From Ligilactobacillus apodemi DSM 16634 = JCM 16172 (GTDB lineage: Bacteria; Bacillota; Bacilli; Lactobacillales; Lactobacillaceae): a DNA stretch of 64,000 bases. Shown piece by piece: positions 26,667 to 35,396 of this stretch (the first letter of the stretch is position 1; each line of letters opens with the position of its first letter). The DNA is taken from assembly GCF_001434405.1 (NCBI RefSeq), contig NZ_AZFT01000053.1:458499-522498 (forward strand). The letters are read 5' to 3'. The notes below the pieces were generated by a model that worked only from the letters and a program-made list of their open reading frames with translations, ran no database searches and was not told the origin of the DNA. The position numbers and the translations under genes are program-made.

Positions 26667-26743
26667 TAGTTACTTAAATCGAAAGGCAAACTTAAACAAA
26701 TGCTGAATAAAATAAAAATTTAAAGAGGGAAAGGTGAAAAAAC

Positions 26744-26923
26744 ATGCGAAAAAATCTCAAAATCATCGTTATCACAGTATTAGGTGTTTTGTTACTTAGT
26801 GGAGCAGTCATTATAGGCGAAGCAGTTATTAAAGAGATCCGCGACTTACGAATTGAACATCAAAAACAGCAAAAAGATGAGTCAAATAGTGAAAGTAAAC
26901 AGGAGAAAAACGAGTCAAAATAA
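26744..26923 (+). CDS. Short TilA-like paralogue 3 (membrane anchor only)
   Basis: A 59-residue product beginning MRKNLKIIVITVLGVLLLSGAVII..DLRIEHQKQQKDESNSE, homologous to the anchor and linker of the neighbouring paralogues and then stopping. GGAAAGG upstream of the ATG is good. Either a degraded copy or a small membrane peptide; the outer domain is absent. Confidence 0.6.
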   Translation: MRKNLKIIVITVLGVLLLSGAVIIGEAVIKEIRDLRIEHQKQQKDESNSESKQEKNESK

Positions 26924-27005
26924 GAAAATATTAGTTTACGTAAAAATTACCATACTTTAATGACGCTAGTTAAGTTATTTAGATAATAATCCAATGGAGG
27001 GCACC

Positions 27006-27470
27006 ATGTTTAGCAATAGAAAAATAAGATTAATAGTCATGGTGATCGCTGGAGTATTATTAGTTGGCGAAATCGGGATGACAGTCGTTAAAGGGGTGCA
27101 ACACTTGCGCATCGAACGTCAAAAACAAAAGAAGGCTGAGTCAATTAGGGAAAGTAAAAAAGAAGTTGCAGACCAAGCAGAAGCAAGACAAAAAATTGCA
27201 TTATGGGTCGTGCAACATTTTGAAGGACCAGAACCAATTAAGAAGATAGAGATAGGAAAAATAAAAAAACACGGACTTTTAGAATCAAGTAGTGCGTCGG
27301 TTGATGTAAGAATAAATGGTGATTATGTAATTAGTAGTATTTTATTGAGCGATGGAAAACCCGAGGATACATTTATAGAACCAATGGATGATATATATAA
27401 ATATTCTAATAAAACTAATAATACAATTTTAGATGGTGTGGAAGTAATTTATTGGGGGAATAATGAATGA
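27006..27470 (+). CDS. TilA-like membrane-anchored immunity protein, paralogue 4
   Basis: An intact 154-residue copy: N-terminal membrane helix (about 6-27), basic coiled linker (HLRIERQKQKKAESIRESKKEVADQAEARQ) and an outer domain (IALWVVQHFEGPEPIKKIEIGKI...DGVEVIYW) with alternating strands compatible with a cystatin-like fold. There is no lipobox Cys. By comparison with the S. aureus tsl locus, where repeated membrane-bound TilA proteins protect against the lipase TslA, it is proposed to protect the cell from the lipase encoded next door. ATG 27006 follows GGAGG. Confidence 0.65.
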   Translation: MFSNRKIRLIVMVIAGVLLVGEIGMTVVKGVQHLRIERQKQKKAESIRESKKEVADQAEARQKIALWVVQHFEGPEPIKKIEIGKIKKHGLLESSSASVDVRINGDYVISSILLSDGKPEDTFIEPMDDIYKYSNKTNNTILDGVEVIYWGNNE

Positions 27471-27568
27471 ATCTAAATCTAAGAAATTTAAAGTGATAAA
27501 AATCAATATGGTGTTCTAAGGTACATGCAAGCAATGGATAGTAGTACTAAATTACATAGGAGCAAATT

Positions 27569-28027
27569 ATGTTAAAAAATAAAAAAGTAAAGATAGTTGT
27601 AATCACAATACTTGGTTTGAGTTTGATAGGAGGAGCTGGTATGGCAATCATTAAGGGGGTACAACACTTGCGCATCGAACGTCAAAAACAAAAGAAGGCT
27701 GAGTCAATTAGGGAAAGTAAAAAAGAAGTTGCAGATCAAGCAGAAGCAAGACAAAAAATTGCTTTGTGGGTAGTCCAAAATTATGAAGTAGCAGAACCAA
27801 TAGAAGAAATAAAAGTAGGTAAAATAAAGACTTATGGCATTGTTGGAGCAGGTGGTAGAGCTACATCAGTGATGATTAATAATAATAAAAAGTATGTTAT
27901 TGACGGAATAAGTGTGGCAAAAGATGGTACACCTGAAGGAAATGCAATGCATGGCGATGAGGTCAAACATGTTTCTAATAGTAAAAAGACATTAGATGGA
28001 GTAGCAGTAAAATATTGGGAGGAATAG
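27569..28027 (+). CDS. TilA-like membrane-anchored immunity protein, paralogue 5
   Basis: An intact 152-residue copy, nearly identical to paralogue 4 over residues 25-70 (at DNA level too, indicating recent duplication or conversion) but diverged in the outer domain (NYEVAEPIEEIKVGKIKTYGIVGAGGRATSVMINN). It ends three bases before the lipase ATG, so the pair is almost certainly co-translated, as expected for a cognate immunity gene. Good AGGAG site. Confidence 0.68.
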   Translation: MLKNKKVKIVVITILGLSLIGGAGMAIIKGVQHLRIERQKQKKAESIRESKKEVADQAEARQKIALWVVQNYEVAEPIEEIKVGKIKTYGIVGAGGRATSVMINNNKKYVIDGISVAKDGTPEGNAMHGDEVKHVSNSKKTLDGVAVKYWEE

Positions 28028-28030
28028 AAA

Positions 28031-29410
28031 ATGGACGCTCTTATTACTTACAATAATGTGGCTAAAGAAGTATATCTAGTAGATCCTAAAAAAGGATTAG
28101 AATACTATATTGGAAAAAAGTTAGATTGTAAAGATACAGAGTATGAAATCCTCGACATCTCCCGTAACGGCACATACGGTGATAAAAATCAATATGGTAT
28201 TCCCAATCACATGCAAGCTATGGCGGTAGCACCAATTAAAGATGGTGTTGTTGACTATAGTCAAATCACGATTGCCTACGCTGGAACTAATCCCGAAGAT
28301 GGACTAGATTTATTGACAGATGCTTTTGATGTGGCTGATGTCGATGGGTCACTCTCACGAACTAAAAAGATGCTTGAAGTCTTTGAACCACCAGTGAGTC
28401 AATTTGATACGGCACTTGGATATGCAAACTATATTCAAGCAAAATACCCGCAAGCCAAATTAGCTGTAACAGGGCATTCTCTGGGAGGTTCTCTTGCTTT
28501 GACTGTCGGGGCAAAGAAAAAATTAAAGACGGTCACTTTCAATGCTCCAATACCAAAGGACAGAATGAGTAAAGCAGACCAAGAATATATTTTAAAGAAC
28601 CCGACTAAAGTTGCTAGTTATTTGAATGCCGATGATCTTATTGGAAATTATAACAATAGCTATACGATTTTTGGTGGAAAATTAAGTGGCAGTTTTCAAC
28701 ATTATTATAAAAATGGAACTGGATTCGGTGACATTGATCTATTAAAAACGTTACTAGCATTACCACAAAGAAAATTAGTCTTAAAAAATGGTCAAACGAT
28801 TCCACTAAGTAAAGATGAATTATGGGATATTTTAAATAAAAATTATGATGTATCTGGTTGGTTTGATGAAAATAGCAATTTCAAGTATGCGCAAGGGAAA
28901 TTGGTTGTTCCTAAGACACAAGCTGATTTTGAAAGCACAGTATCAACGGCCGATTCAACATTAGCAACAAGATTACAAAAGTTCCAAGGCTTAAAGCAAA
29001 GCTATGGACAAAAATATGGTGTAAAAGGTGGTAAGATCAAGCTAGATGCTGCTTTAGCTTGTACACTTAAAGATGCCATCAAGGCACATGGTCAAGCTGG
29101 CATAGAGGTGATCCAAAAGACCGAAAAGGAAGAAGAAAATAAGCTAGAAATGAATTGGCAAAATACGTTACAAGCCGCAAAGCAAGTTGGGACTGAATTA
29201 TCAGCAGGAGAAATACTAGCAGTTCTCAAAAGTGCAGGAGCAGCCAAAAGTAATTTGTATGAAGAACCGGCAGAAAAATTAGCTGAGAAAATAAAGCCTT
29301 TAGAGAAAATCAAAAGTGAGCTTGCAACTTATGACAAGTCATTAGCCGAGCGCATCGAAAAAAGGATAGCTGATGATCAAGAACTAGCACAGGAATTTGG
29401 CATAGGTTAG
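28031..29410 (+). CDS. TslA-like type VII lipase effector (N-terminal lipase, C-terminal LXG-like domain)
   Basis: A 459-residue protein without a signal peptide. Residues about 1-250 are a class 3 alpha/beta-hydrolase: oxyanion region TIAYAGTNPEDG, nucleophile elbow GHSLGG (148-153, Ser150), candidate acid Asp201 or Asp202 (NADDL), and candidate His224 (FQHYY). Residues about 300-459 are long amphipathic helices. This reverse order (toxin first, LXG-like export domain last) is that of S. aureus TslA, which is exported by the type VII system with two small partners. Neighbours match: five immunity-like genes upstream, two small helical genes downstream. Substrate (membrane lipids) is inferred. 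No T7SS core gene is in the window. Confidence 0.78.
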   Translation: MDALITYNNVAKEVYLVDPKKGLEYYIGKKLDCKDTEYEILDISRNGTYGDKNQYGIPNHMQAMAVAPIKDGVVDYSQITIAYAGTNPEDGLDLLTDAFDVADVDGSLSRTKKMLEVFEPPVSQFDTALGYANYIQAKYPQAKLAVTGHSLGGSLALTVGAKKKLKTVTFNAPIPKDRMSKADQEYILKNPTKVASYLNADDLIGNYNNSYTIFGGKLSGSFQHYYKNGTGFGDIDLLKTLLALPQRKLVLKNGQTIPLSKDELWDILNKNYDVSGWFDENSNFKYAQGKLVVPKTQADFESTVSTADSTLATRLQKFQGLKQSYGQKYGVKGGKIKLDAALACTLKDAIKAHGQAGIEVIQKTEKEEENKLEMNWQNTLQAAKQVGTELSAGEILAVLKSAGAAKSNLYEEPAEKLAEKIKPLEKIKSELATYDKSLAERIEKRIADDQELAQEFGIG

Positions 29411-29448
29411 TAAAATATTGAGTGAAATAATTACAATATGGGGGAAAT

Positions 29449-29817
29449 ATGGTAGATAAAACGGAATTTGAAAAGAAACTATATCAACAACAAGAAGAGC
29501 TTGAAAATGAGTACCTTCGTCGAAAAAAGCAATATGAACAGTCACAAGAAAACATCGCTAGAATTGCCTATGAGCTAAATAATATTTATGCGGAAACAAC
29601 AGGTGTAACGCGCCAAGTTTTAGGAAAATTGGAGGCTGAGAATTCAAGCTTTTCAAAATTAGAACAAATCAATGCAGGACTATCTGAGAGCTCACAAGAA
29701 GTGTATCGTAGACAACGAAAAAAATTAGATTTAGAGTGGGAAGAATATCAAGTTGCTTATCGTAAAAAACAAGATATGCTGGCAGAAAAATTTTCAAAAT
29801 ATAGGAGAGATCAATAA
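29449..29817 (+). CDS. Small coiled-coil protein, TlaA/Lap-like partner of the lipase
   Basis: A 122-residue, almost entirely helical, highly charged protein (Lys/Glu/Gln-rich, with heptad-like patterns in 5-45 and 85-120). No catalytic motif. It lies 38 bases after the lipase gene and overlaps the next small gene by one base. Size, helicity and place fit the TlaA/TlaB or LXG-associated alpha-helical proteins that bind the effector's targeting domain for T7SS export. Assignment rests on context rather than on sequence identity. Confidence 0.55.
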   Translation: MVDKTEFEKKLYQQQEELENEYLRRKKQYEQSQENIARIAYELNNIYAETTGVTRQVLGKLEAENSSFSKLEQINAGLSESSQEVYRRQRKKLDLEWEEYQVAYRKKQDMLAEKFSKYRRDQ

Positions 29818-30155
29818 TGGATATTGCGGGGTTTTACACGGCGATAAGGTATCAAACAGAACTTGTATACCAGGCTACTTTAGCAAACAATCCTGTCTTA
29901 GTAGCAAATGCAAAAAAGCAGATCAAAAAATTATCGCAACAACTTATGATCAGGGTATTTGTTGCTTCTAGTGGAAAACGTAAAAAAGATGAACTTTATC
30001 AAAATGGTGAAACTACGATCCATTCGTATGCAACTGAAACTAAAACAAATCTTGAGCATGATATTGAGATCTTACCCCAAGCAATGGAAGGTGAATTGGC
30101 TAAAGGTTCCAGTAAAGCTGCAAAGAAGATAGCCCAAGAATTTGGGGAGATATAG
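29817..30155 (+). CDS. Small helical protein, TlaB/Lap-like partner of the lipase
   Basis: A 112-residue helical protein (DIAGFYTAIRYQTELVYQATLANNPVLVANAKKQIKKLSQQL...) starting within the stop codon of the preceding gene. With that gene it forms the pair expected downstream of a TslA-like lipase, where two different small helical proteins assemble on the C-terminal domain. No membrane segment or enzyme motif. A strong terminator at 30280 closes the operon. Confidence 0.55.
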   Translation: MDIAGFYTAIRYQTELVYQATLANNPVLVANAKKQIKKLSQQLMIRVFVASSGKRKKDELYQNGETTIHSYATETKTNLEHDIEILPQAMEGELAKGSSKAAKKIAQEFGEI

Positions 30156-30279
30156 CGAGAAAGAAAATTAAACTCTAAAATGTCTGACACTTGGTCTCTC
30201 CTAGGTCATCAGTATTCTAGCAATTTTGAAAAAATATTTTTTCGATTATATTTATGTATATCTTCAAAATATCAAAGCA

Positions 30280-30312
30280 AGCCTGATATGTAGCTACATA
30301 TCAGGCTTTTTT
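30280..30312 (+). terminator. Terminator of the lipase cassette
   Basis: AGCCTGATATGTA and TACATATCAGGCT with minimal loop, then six T. Beyond it, 30313-30657 is very AT-rich with no gene; it should hold the promoter of the next gene. Confidence 0.93.
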
Positions 30313-30657
30313 GTATGGAATTAAATCAGTAAGAGTAGATTTATATATCTAGTTTTTACGAATACTTAATCGTTCAAAGATTAGGATAACTATGGATGGA
30401 CTAAATAAATATATTCAAGTTTTATTTATAAAAAAATATATTATTACATAACGGATTTTTAAAATTTATTATTAGATATAAATTAATATGTTCTGGAATT
30501 TTTTTCTATTGTTGAAAGCGGTATAAACTTTCATTTTAAAGGGGTTATAACTTGTGGTGAGTTTTATGTTAAAAAATAATTATAATCAAAATTAAAAAAC
30601 TGTTTGATTAATTAAAAATAACGAGTATAATAAGTCTAAATTAATAGGAGGTGCGTT

Positions 30658-31023
30658 ATGAACATAGTTATTGTTAATCGGTGGGAAGATGAATTTGCTA
30701 ATTATAAAGCTACTGTAAATCATAAATTAAATTTGGTGAACTTATCAGAACGATATACCCAAATGAAATATAAAATTGATGATAATTTATATTCTAAAAT
30801 GTGTTCAGAGATTGAAGATCCAATGTTTAGGGTGTGGCTTCAACTTTTATTCACCTATAATGCTTATCTACGAGATATGGATAACAAATTCATTGATAAA
30901 TGCTTTCACTCAATTCCTGAATGTGATTTAAAAATTGCCGCCATAGAATTTTTTCAACGCAAAGGTGTTCAACTAAAACTATCTGATAAAGAGAAAAAAT
31001 TTTTTGCGAGGTATAATTTATGA
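30658..31023 (+). CDS. Hypothetical protein; N-terminus resembles a pre-ATP-grasp segment
   Basis: A 121-residue protein with strong GGAGGTG site. The first 16 residues (MNIVIVNRWEDEFANY) resemble the N-terminal strand of ATP-grasp ligases often encoded with MFS exporters, but no ATP-grasp domain follows. The rest (CSEIEDPMFRVWLQLLFTYNAYLRDMDNKFIDKCFH..., helical) is not recognised. An internal deletion joining the start of one gene to the end of another would explain this. The stop overlaps the ATG of the transporter frame (ATGA). Confidence 0.5.
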   Translation: MNIVIVNRWEDEFANYKATVNHKLNLVNLSERYTQMKYKIDDNLYSKMCSEIEDPMFRVWLQLLFTYNAYLRDMDNKFIDKCFHSIPECDLKIAAIEFFQRKGVQLKLSDKEKKFFARYNL

Positions 31024-32218
31024 AAAAAGTTTTGTCCTATTTATTGTTAGTGACTTTATTTCACAATTTAGTGCAGGTATAGTACTAGCTGCCATGAATT
31101 GGTACATTATTGATATGTATAGATCAAATACATTAATAGCCACTTTCGCTAATATTAATGTGGTGGCAGGACTATTAATTTCAATCATTGCAGTTGTTCT
31201 ATTAAGAAAAGTAAATTTAAAACGAGTGGGGATGATTTCCTACTGTTTTAGAATTATCTTTATAGTATTGCCACTACTATTGTTTAGTGTAGGCGTTAAA
31301 AATCATATGGCCATATACTTATTAGCGTTAAGTAACGGAATTGGATGGAACTTATATTTTCCAGCTTCAAAAGATATTTTGAATAGTTTTACGTTGGAGA
31401 AAAATGTTTTAGAAATAAATTCATTTGCTGAAATTTCAATGCAGGTTGGACTGTTTTCTTCTGCTTTGGTTTCGGGAATACTTTACCACTATATTGGCTT
31501 TATAAATATTTTGATAATAGGAACATTATTATTTATAGGTTCATTTTTTATTTTTACGCTTATTAAATATAATGAACCAATTGAGACTGATTTGGAAGAT
31601 AAAACTAAGATTATTTCTTATCTATTGGAACAAAAGTGGTTAATTTTACTGGGGTTAGTTTTATACATTCCCTTTATAGGAGCGAATATAATCAATACAT
31701 CGTTACCGGGATATATACAAGAACATTTAGCAGGAAATTCCATCAGTTATGGTTTTACGGATACAATGTATGGTATCGGGGCATGTTTAGCTGGTATTTT
31801 ACTCCCAAATTATTGCAAAATTTATCCAAAAAGATCATCTTATTTTGCCATTGTTTCTCATTGCTGCAATTTTAGGAGTATTTTTAGTATTAATCGAAGC
31901 TTAACTCTAGGAGCGAGTTATATTTTCCTACTAGGTTTGGTGGGACCTGCAATTCGGACTGTTATCTACACTAGGGCAATGGAATTTGTGCCTAGTAATT
32001 TATTAGGAGCAGTGGTTTCATTTTGGAACTTTGTAAATCTAATTTTCCAATTTGGGGTAAATTATAGCGTCGGTAAGATAATGGATCATGTTGGAGCACA
32101 GTGGGGGTTCATGGTTTATGTGAGCTTGATGATTCTAGGTGCATTAATATTTAGTTCAATCAAGAAACCATATAAATATGTAAATAATAATAAAGATCAT
32201 CTCAAAGAAAGGATATAG
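31020..32218 (+). pseudogene. MFS transporter with apparent frameshifts
   Basis: A 12-helix major facilitator superfamily protein, probably an efflux pump. The natural start is ATG 31020 (GAGG upstream, ATGA overlap), but the homologous N-terminus (SFVLFIVSDFISQFSAGIV) is one frame off after an A6 run at 31023-31028. Between about 31818 and 31902 the hydrophobic helix (HLILPLFLIAAILGVFLVLIEA) is also in another frame, while the long open frame reads KRSSYFAIVSHCCNFRSIFSIN. A frame from TTG 31004 stays open to 32218, but with that helix replaced. Either a recent pseudogene or homopolymer sequence errors. Confidence 0.65.
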
Positions 32219-32243
32219 GCTTTTGGAGGAAAATTACACAGGA

Positions 32244-32289
32244 AAAATAAGCGTCCATCTTACAAAATCGTAAGTTGGGCGCTTATTTT
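32244..32289 (+). terminator. Terminator after MFS gene
   Basis: AATAAGCGTCCA..CTTAC pairs with GTAAG..TGGGCGCTTATT, followed by T-rich sequence. Confidence 0.85.
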
Positions 32290-32406
32290 GTAAGTAGGAT
32301 TCCTTAAAATATCTGGTTATGCTTAATTTATCAGAGAAAAAGAGACGTTGTTACTAAAGGATTAATATGTAGAAATGTTTACCGGTAAGAAAGTTGAGGA
32401 AAAATA

Positions 32407-33144
32407 ATGAAACTATTAACAGTTGAAGCTGTCAGTAAAAGTTACGGTAACAGTGATGTTTTGGCCTTAGACAAAGTCGACTTTTCAATTAAAGCCGGAG
32501 AATTTGTTGCCATTATGGGCACATCTGGGTCGGGCAAGACAACGTTACTCAATAGTATTGCAACACTTGATGTTCCTAGTAAAGGCAAGATTTTATTTGA
32601 AGGAGTAGACGTTGCTAAAATGTCAGCCGATGAAGCAACGATATTTCGGCGTGACAACTTAGGTTTTATTTTTCAAGATTATCGTTTATTAGCTAGTTTA
32701 ACTGCCCGTCAAAATATCGCAGTAGCTTTATCACTATTGCAAAAAGATTCCAAAATGATTGAACACAAGATAGCCACTCTTAGTCGAAAGTTTGAGCTTG
32801 AAGCGGTGTTAGATCATTATCCCCATGAACTTTCCGGGGGTCAAAAACAGCGAGTTGCAATCATTCGAGCTTTAGTCAAAGAGCCCAAATTATTGATCGC
32901 TGATGAGCCAACAGGCGCTTTGGATTCTAATTCAACTAAGATGATCATGCAACAAATGGCATATATCAATCAAGAGTTGCAGACGACAATTTTAATGGTA
33001 ACACATGATGCGTATTCAGCCAGTTTTGCTGATCGGGTACTCTTTTTAAAGGATGGGCATTTTCATGCTGTATTAGAAAAACAAGAGTCCAATCAAACCT
33101 ATCAAAAGCGTTTGTCTGAAATGATGCTGGAATTAGAGAGGTGA
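32407..33144 (+). CDS. Bce-type ABC transporter ATP-binding protein
   Basis: A 245-residue ATPase of the MacB/LolD/BceA branch: Walker A GTSGSGKT (38-45), Q-loop FQDYRLL, signature LSGGQKQR, Walker B LLIADEPTGALD and switch MVTHD. With the FtsX-type permease that overlaps it by four bases, it forms a BceAB-like module that usually removes or senses cell-wall-active peptides such as bacitracin. No two-component system adjoins it, so regulation is not evident. Confidence 0.92.
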   Translation: MKLLTVEAVSKSYGNSDVLALDKVDFSIKAGEFVAIMGTSGSGKTTLLNSIATLDVPSKGKILFEGVDVAKMSADEATIFRRDNLGFIFQDYRLLASLTARQNIAVALSLLQKDSKMIEHKIATLSRKFELEAVLDHYPHELSGGQKQRVAIIRALVKEPKLLIADEPTGALDSNSTKMIMQQMAYINQELQTTILMVTHDAYSASFADRVLFLKDGHFHAVLEKQESNQTYQKRLSEMMLELER

Positions 33145-33149
33145 ATGGG

Positions 33150-35099
33150 ATGTTACTTGAGGTGGGTCTCTCAAATTTGAAACATGACCGTAACTTATAT
33201 CGGGTCTATTTTTTGACACAGTTATTGCTCTTTAGCTTATTTTTTGTTTTGCAGTGCTTTTCAAGTGATCAGGTGATCGTTGACCGTTTGGCGGAAGATA
33301 CTAATATTGAGACCATGATCCAGACGATCAGTCTCTTCTTTATGGTTGCGATCATTTTTTATTTTTTGTATTTCAATCAGTTTTTTATTCGTCAACGAGC
33401 CGAAGAATTAGGGATTTATTCGATCCTAGGTTTTCGGTGTCAAGAAATCGTGCGTCTCTTTTTAGTTGAAAATGTCATTCTTTTATTTCTAGCAGGCTTG
33501 TGTTCTTTAGCTTTAGGGTATGTTTTTTATTTGGGATTACGAACGGGACTGATCAAATTTTTAAAATTGGCGTTACCACTATGGGGCTTTAAAATTGATA
33601 GTACTGCCTTTTTGGCAATGTTGGGTTTATTTTTAAGCATTGTTTTGTTGATTTATTTGGAATTAAGTTTGATTTTTAAAAAGAACTTAGCTGATATTTT
33701 GAATTTGCAGCAACAACAAGATAAAACGGGCAAATTACATCCATGGTTAGCATTTTTAGGGTTGTTAGGAATCATCAGCGCCGATGGTTTATTTTTAAAT
33801 TTATTGGCTGGTGCAAATTCATTGTGGCTCAAAATAGGATATATGCCAGTGTTAGCTTTGACCGTTGCTTTGTTAGGTAGTGGAAGTATTTTATTTATCT
33901 TATTTTCATTGCCATACCTAGTTAATTTTTTGCTAAATAAAAAACATATTTTATATGGAACTAGCGGAATTGTAGTTTTACCACGGATGCGACATCGCTT
34001 GCAAAATAAGGGACGTTTACTAACAATGCTGACGCTTTTGACGACTGGCTCGGTAATGTTACTAGGGGTCACAATTTTAACGCTGTTTTATCCGTATGAA
34101 GCGACCAAGCGCATCGTTCCAGTAGCACTTGAGACGGTGGCTAGCCAAAAACGCACTTTAACTAAGCAACAACTAAGTAAACTTGAGCGTGATTTTGATG
34201 CTACAGTTGTTCAAACAGAAATTTTAAGAACTAAATTAAATGAGAAATGGTACTTTTCAAACCAAAATGCAAGTGATCATCTCGATTTGATCTCGTTGAA
34301 AAGCTACAACAGACTCATGAAATTACAACAGCAAATACCATTGACTGCGATTTCTGCCCACCAAGGTGTACTTGTGAATTATTATGCTAGTAAGCAAACG
34401 ATAAATCAGCAATTTAGCTTAAAAAATGAAGCAGAGCCATTAATGGTTAAACGAACAACTAATAACAATCCATTTGCCTTTGCTAACAGTGTAGTGACAG
34501 TTGTGGTAAATGACGCGGATTTTAACCAATATAAAACCAGGCATTTAGCTGATAGATACTGGATCATCTCTTTTGAAGGGGCTAATTTACGAGACGATCA
34601 AGCTTTTGTTACAGCATTTAAAAAAAAGACAAATGTGGCCTATATCAGTGCCCAAGAGAGAGACCAAACGATCACTAATGCTAATAGTCCGACATTTTTA
34701 ATGATCACACTTGTTTCAATATTATTTTTTGTTGCGATCAGTACAGTGTTGTATTTTACTGCTCGAATCGAGGAACTATCGTTAGTGAAAGAATATGATA
34801 CTTTAGCGAAACTCGGTTACAGAATAAAAGATCTCAGACGAGTTATTTTTACTGAAAATACGTGGCTTTTTTTACCACCATTGTTACTGGGGTTACTAAA
34901 TGGGATATTTGGTGTACTAGGAATCAGTTACTTTATCACGGATTCGATCACTACCGGACTTTGGTTGCGGTTAGGGCAACCACTAGTCTATACTTTGTGC
35001 CTTTTTTTACCAATTTATTTGCTAGTATATGTACTCGCTGGCAACTCGATTTTAAAGGAAATCGTGAGTTACTGTAGAGTAGGTGCAAAACGTCAGTAA
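33150..35099 (+). CDS. Bce-type ABC transporter permease (FtsX domain)
   Basis: About 649 residues with the BceB plan: four N-terminal helices (about 18-175), two to three more up to 310, a large outer domain (about 325-525), then three C-terminal helices with an FtsX-like motif (MITLVSILFFVAISTVLYFTARI). The outer domain binds peptide antibiotics in characterised members; the ligand here is unknown. The ATG at 33150 follows GAGAGGTG; GTG 33141 lies within that site. Terminator at 35181. Confidence 0.9.
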   Translation: MLLEVGLSNLKHDRNLYRVYFLTQLLLFSLFFVLQCFSSDQVIVDRLAEDTNIETMIQTISLFFMVAIIFYFLYFNQFFIRQRAEELGIYSILGFRCQEIVRLFLVENVILLFLAGLCSLALGYVFYLGLRTGLIKFLKLALPLWGFKIDSTAFLAMLGLFLSIVLLIYLELSLIFKKNLADILNLQQQQDKTGKLHPWLAFLGLLGIISADGLFLNLLAGANSLWLKIGYMPVLALTVALLGSGSILFILFSLPYLVNFLLNKKHILYGTSGIVVLPRMRHRLQNKGRLLTMLTLLTTGSVMLLGVTILTLFYPYEATKRIVPVALETVASQKRTLTKQQLSKLERDFDATVVQTEILRTKLNEKWYFSNQNASDHLDLISLKSYNRLMKLQQQIPLTAISAHQGVLVNYYASKQTINQQFSLKNEAEPLMVKRTTNNNPFAFANSVVTVVVNDADFNQYKTRHLADRYWIISFEGANLRDDQAFVTAFKKKTNVAYISAQERDQTITNANSPTFLMITLVSILFFVAISTVLYFTARIEELSLVKEYDTLAKLGYRIKDLRRVIFTENTWLFLPPLLLGLLNGIFGVLGISYFITDSITTGLWLRLGQPLVYTLCLFLPIYLLVYVLAGNSILKEIVSYCRVGAKRQ

Positions 35100-35180
35100 A
35101 TCATGCATGATTGGCATTACATTTATCAACGTGATAAGATAATATTATCTAATTGGGGTGTATTACTTCGGTTTACACCT

Positions 35181-35213
35181 AAGGAAGTCGGATGTTTCTG
35201 ACTTCCTTTTTTT
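35181..35213 (+). terminator. Terminator of the bceAB-like operon
   Basis: AAGGAAGTC and GACTTCCTT with a ten-base loop, then a T run. Confidence 0.88.
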
Positions 35214-35325
35214 ATTATTTGTATTTAGAATTAGCCAATATAGCGCCATTTATAATAAAAGTACAAGATGAAAATATAGTAATCTCAGTTATACTAATAT
35301 CACAAGTAACGATATTTACAATGTA

Positions 35326-35373
35326 AAAAAGCTCAGAATTAACGTTTTCAATAACGTAATTCTAAGCTTTTTG
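35326..35373. terminator. Bidirectional hairpin upstream of the Panacea antitoxin stop
   Basis: AAAAAGCT..AGAATTAACGT pairs with ACGT..ATTCT..AGCTTTTT. Placed to end leftward transcription of the toxin-antitoxin pair. Confidence 0.75.
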
Positions 35374-35396
35374 AATTTCACTAGGAAATGAAAAGT

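Noticed and set aside
26930-27760. Near-identical DNA in immunity copies 4 and 5 as an insertion sequence or CRISPR-like repeat
   Set aside because: The identity lies within the coding region of homologous genes; there are no inverted ends, transposase or regular spacing.
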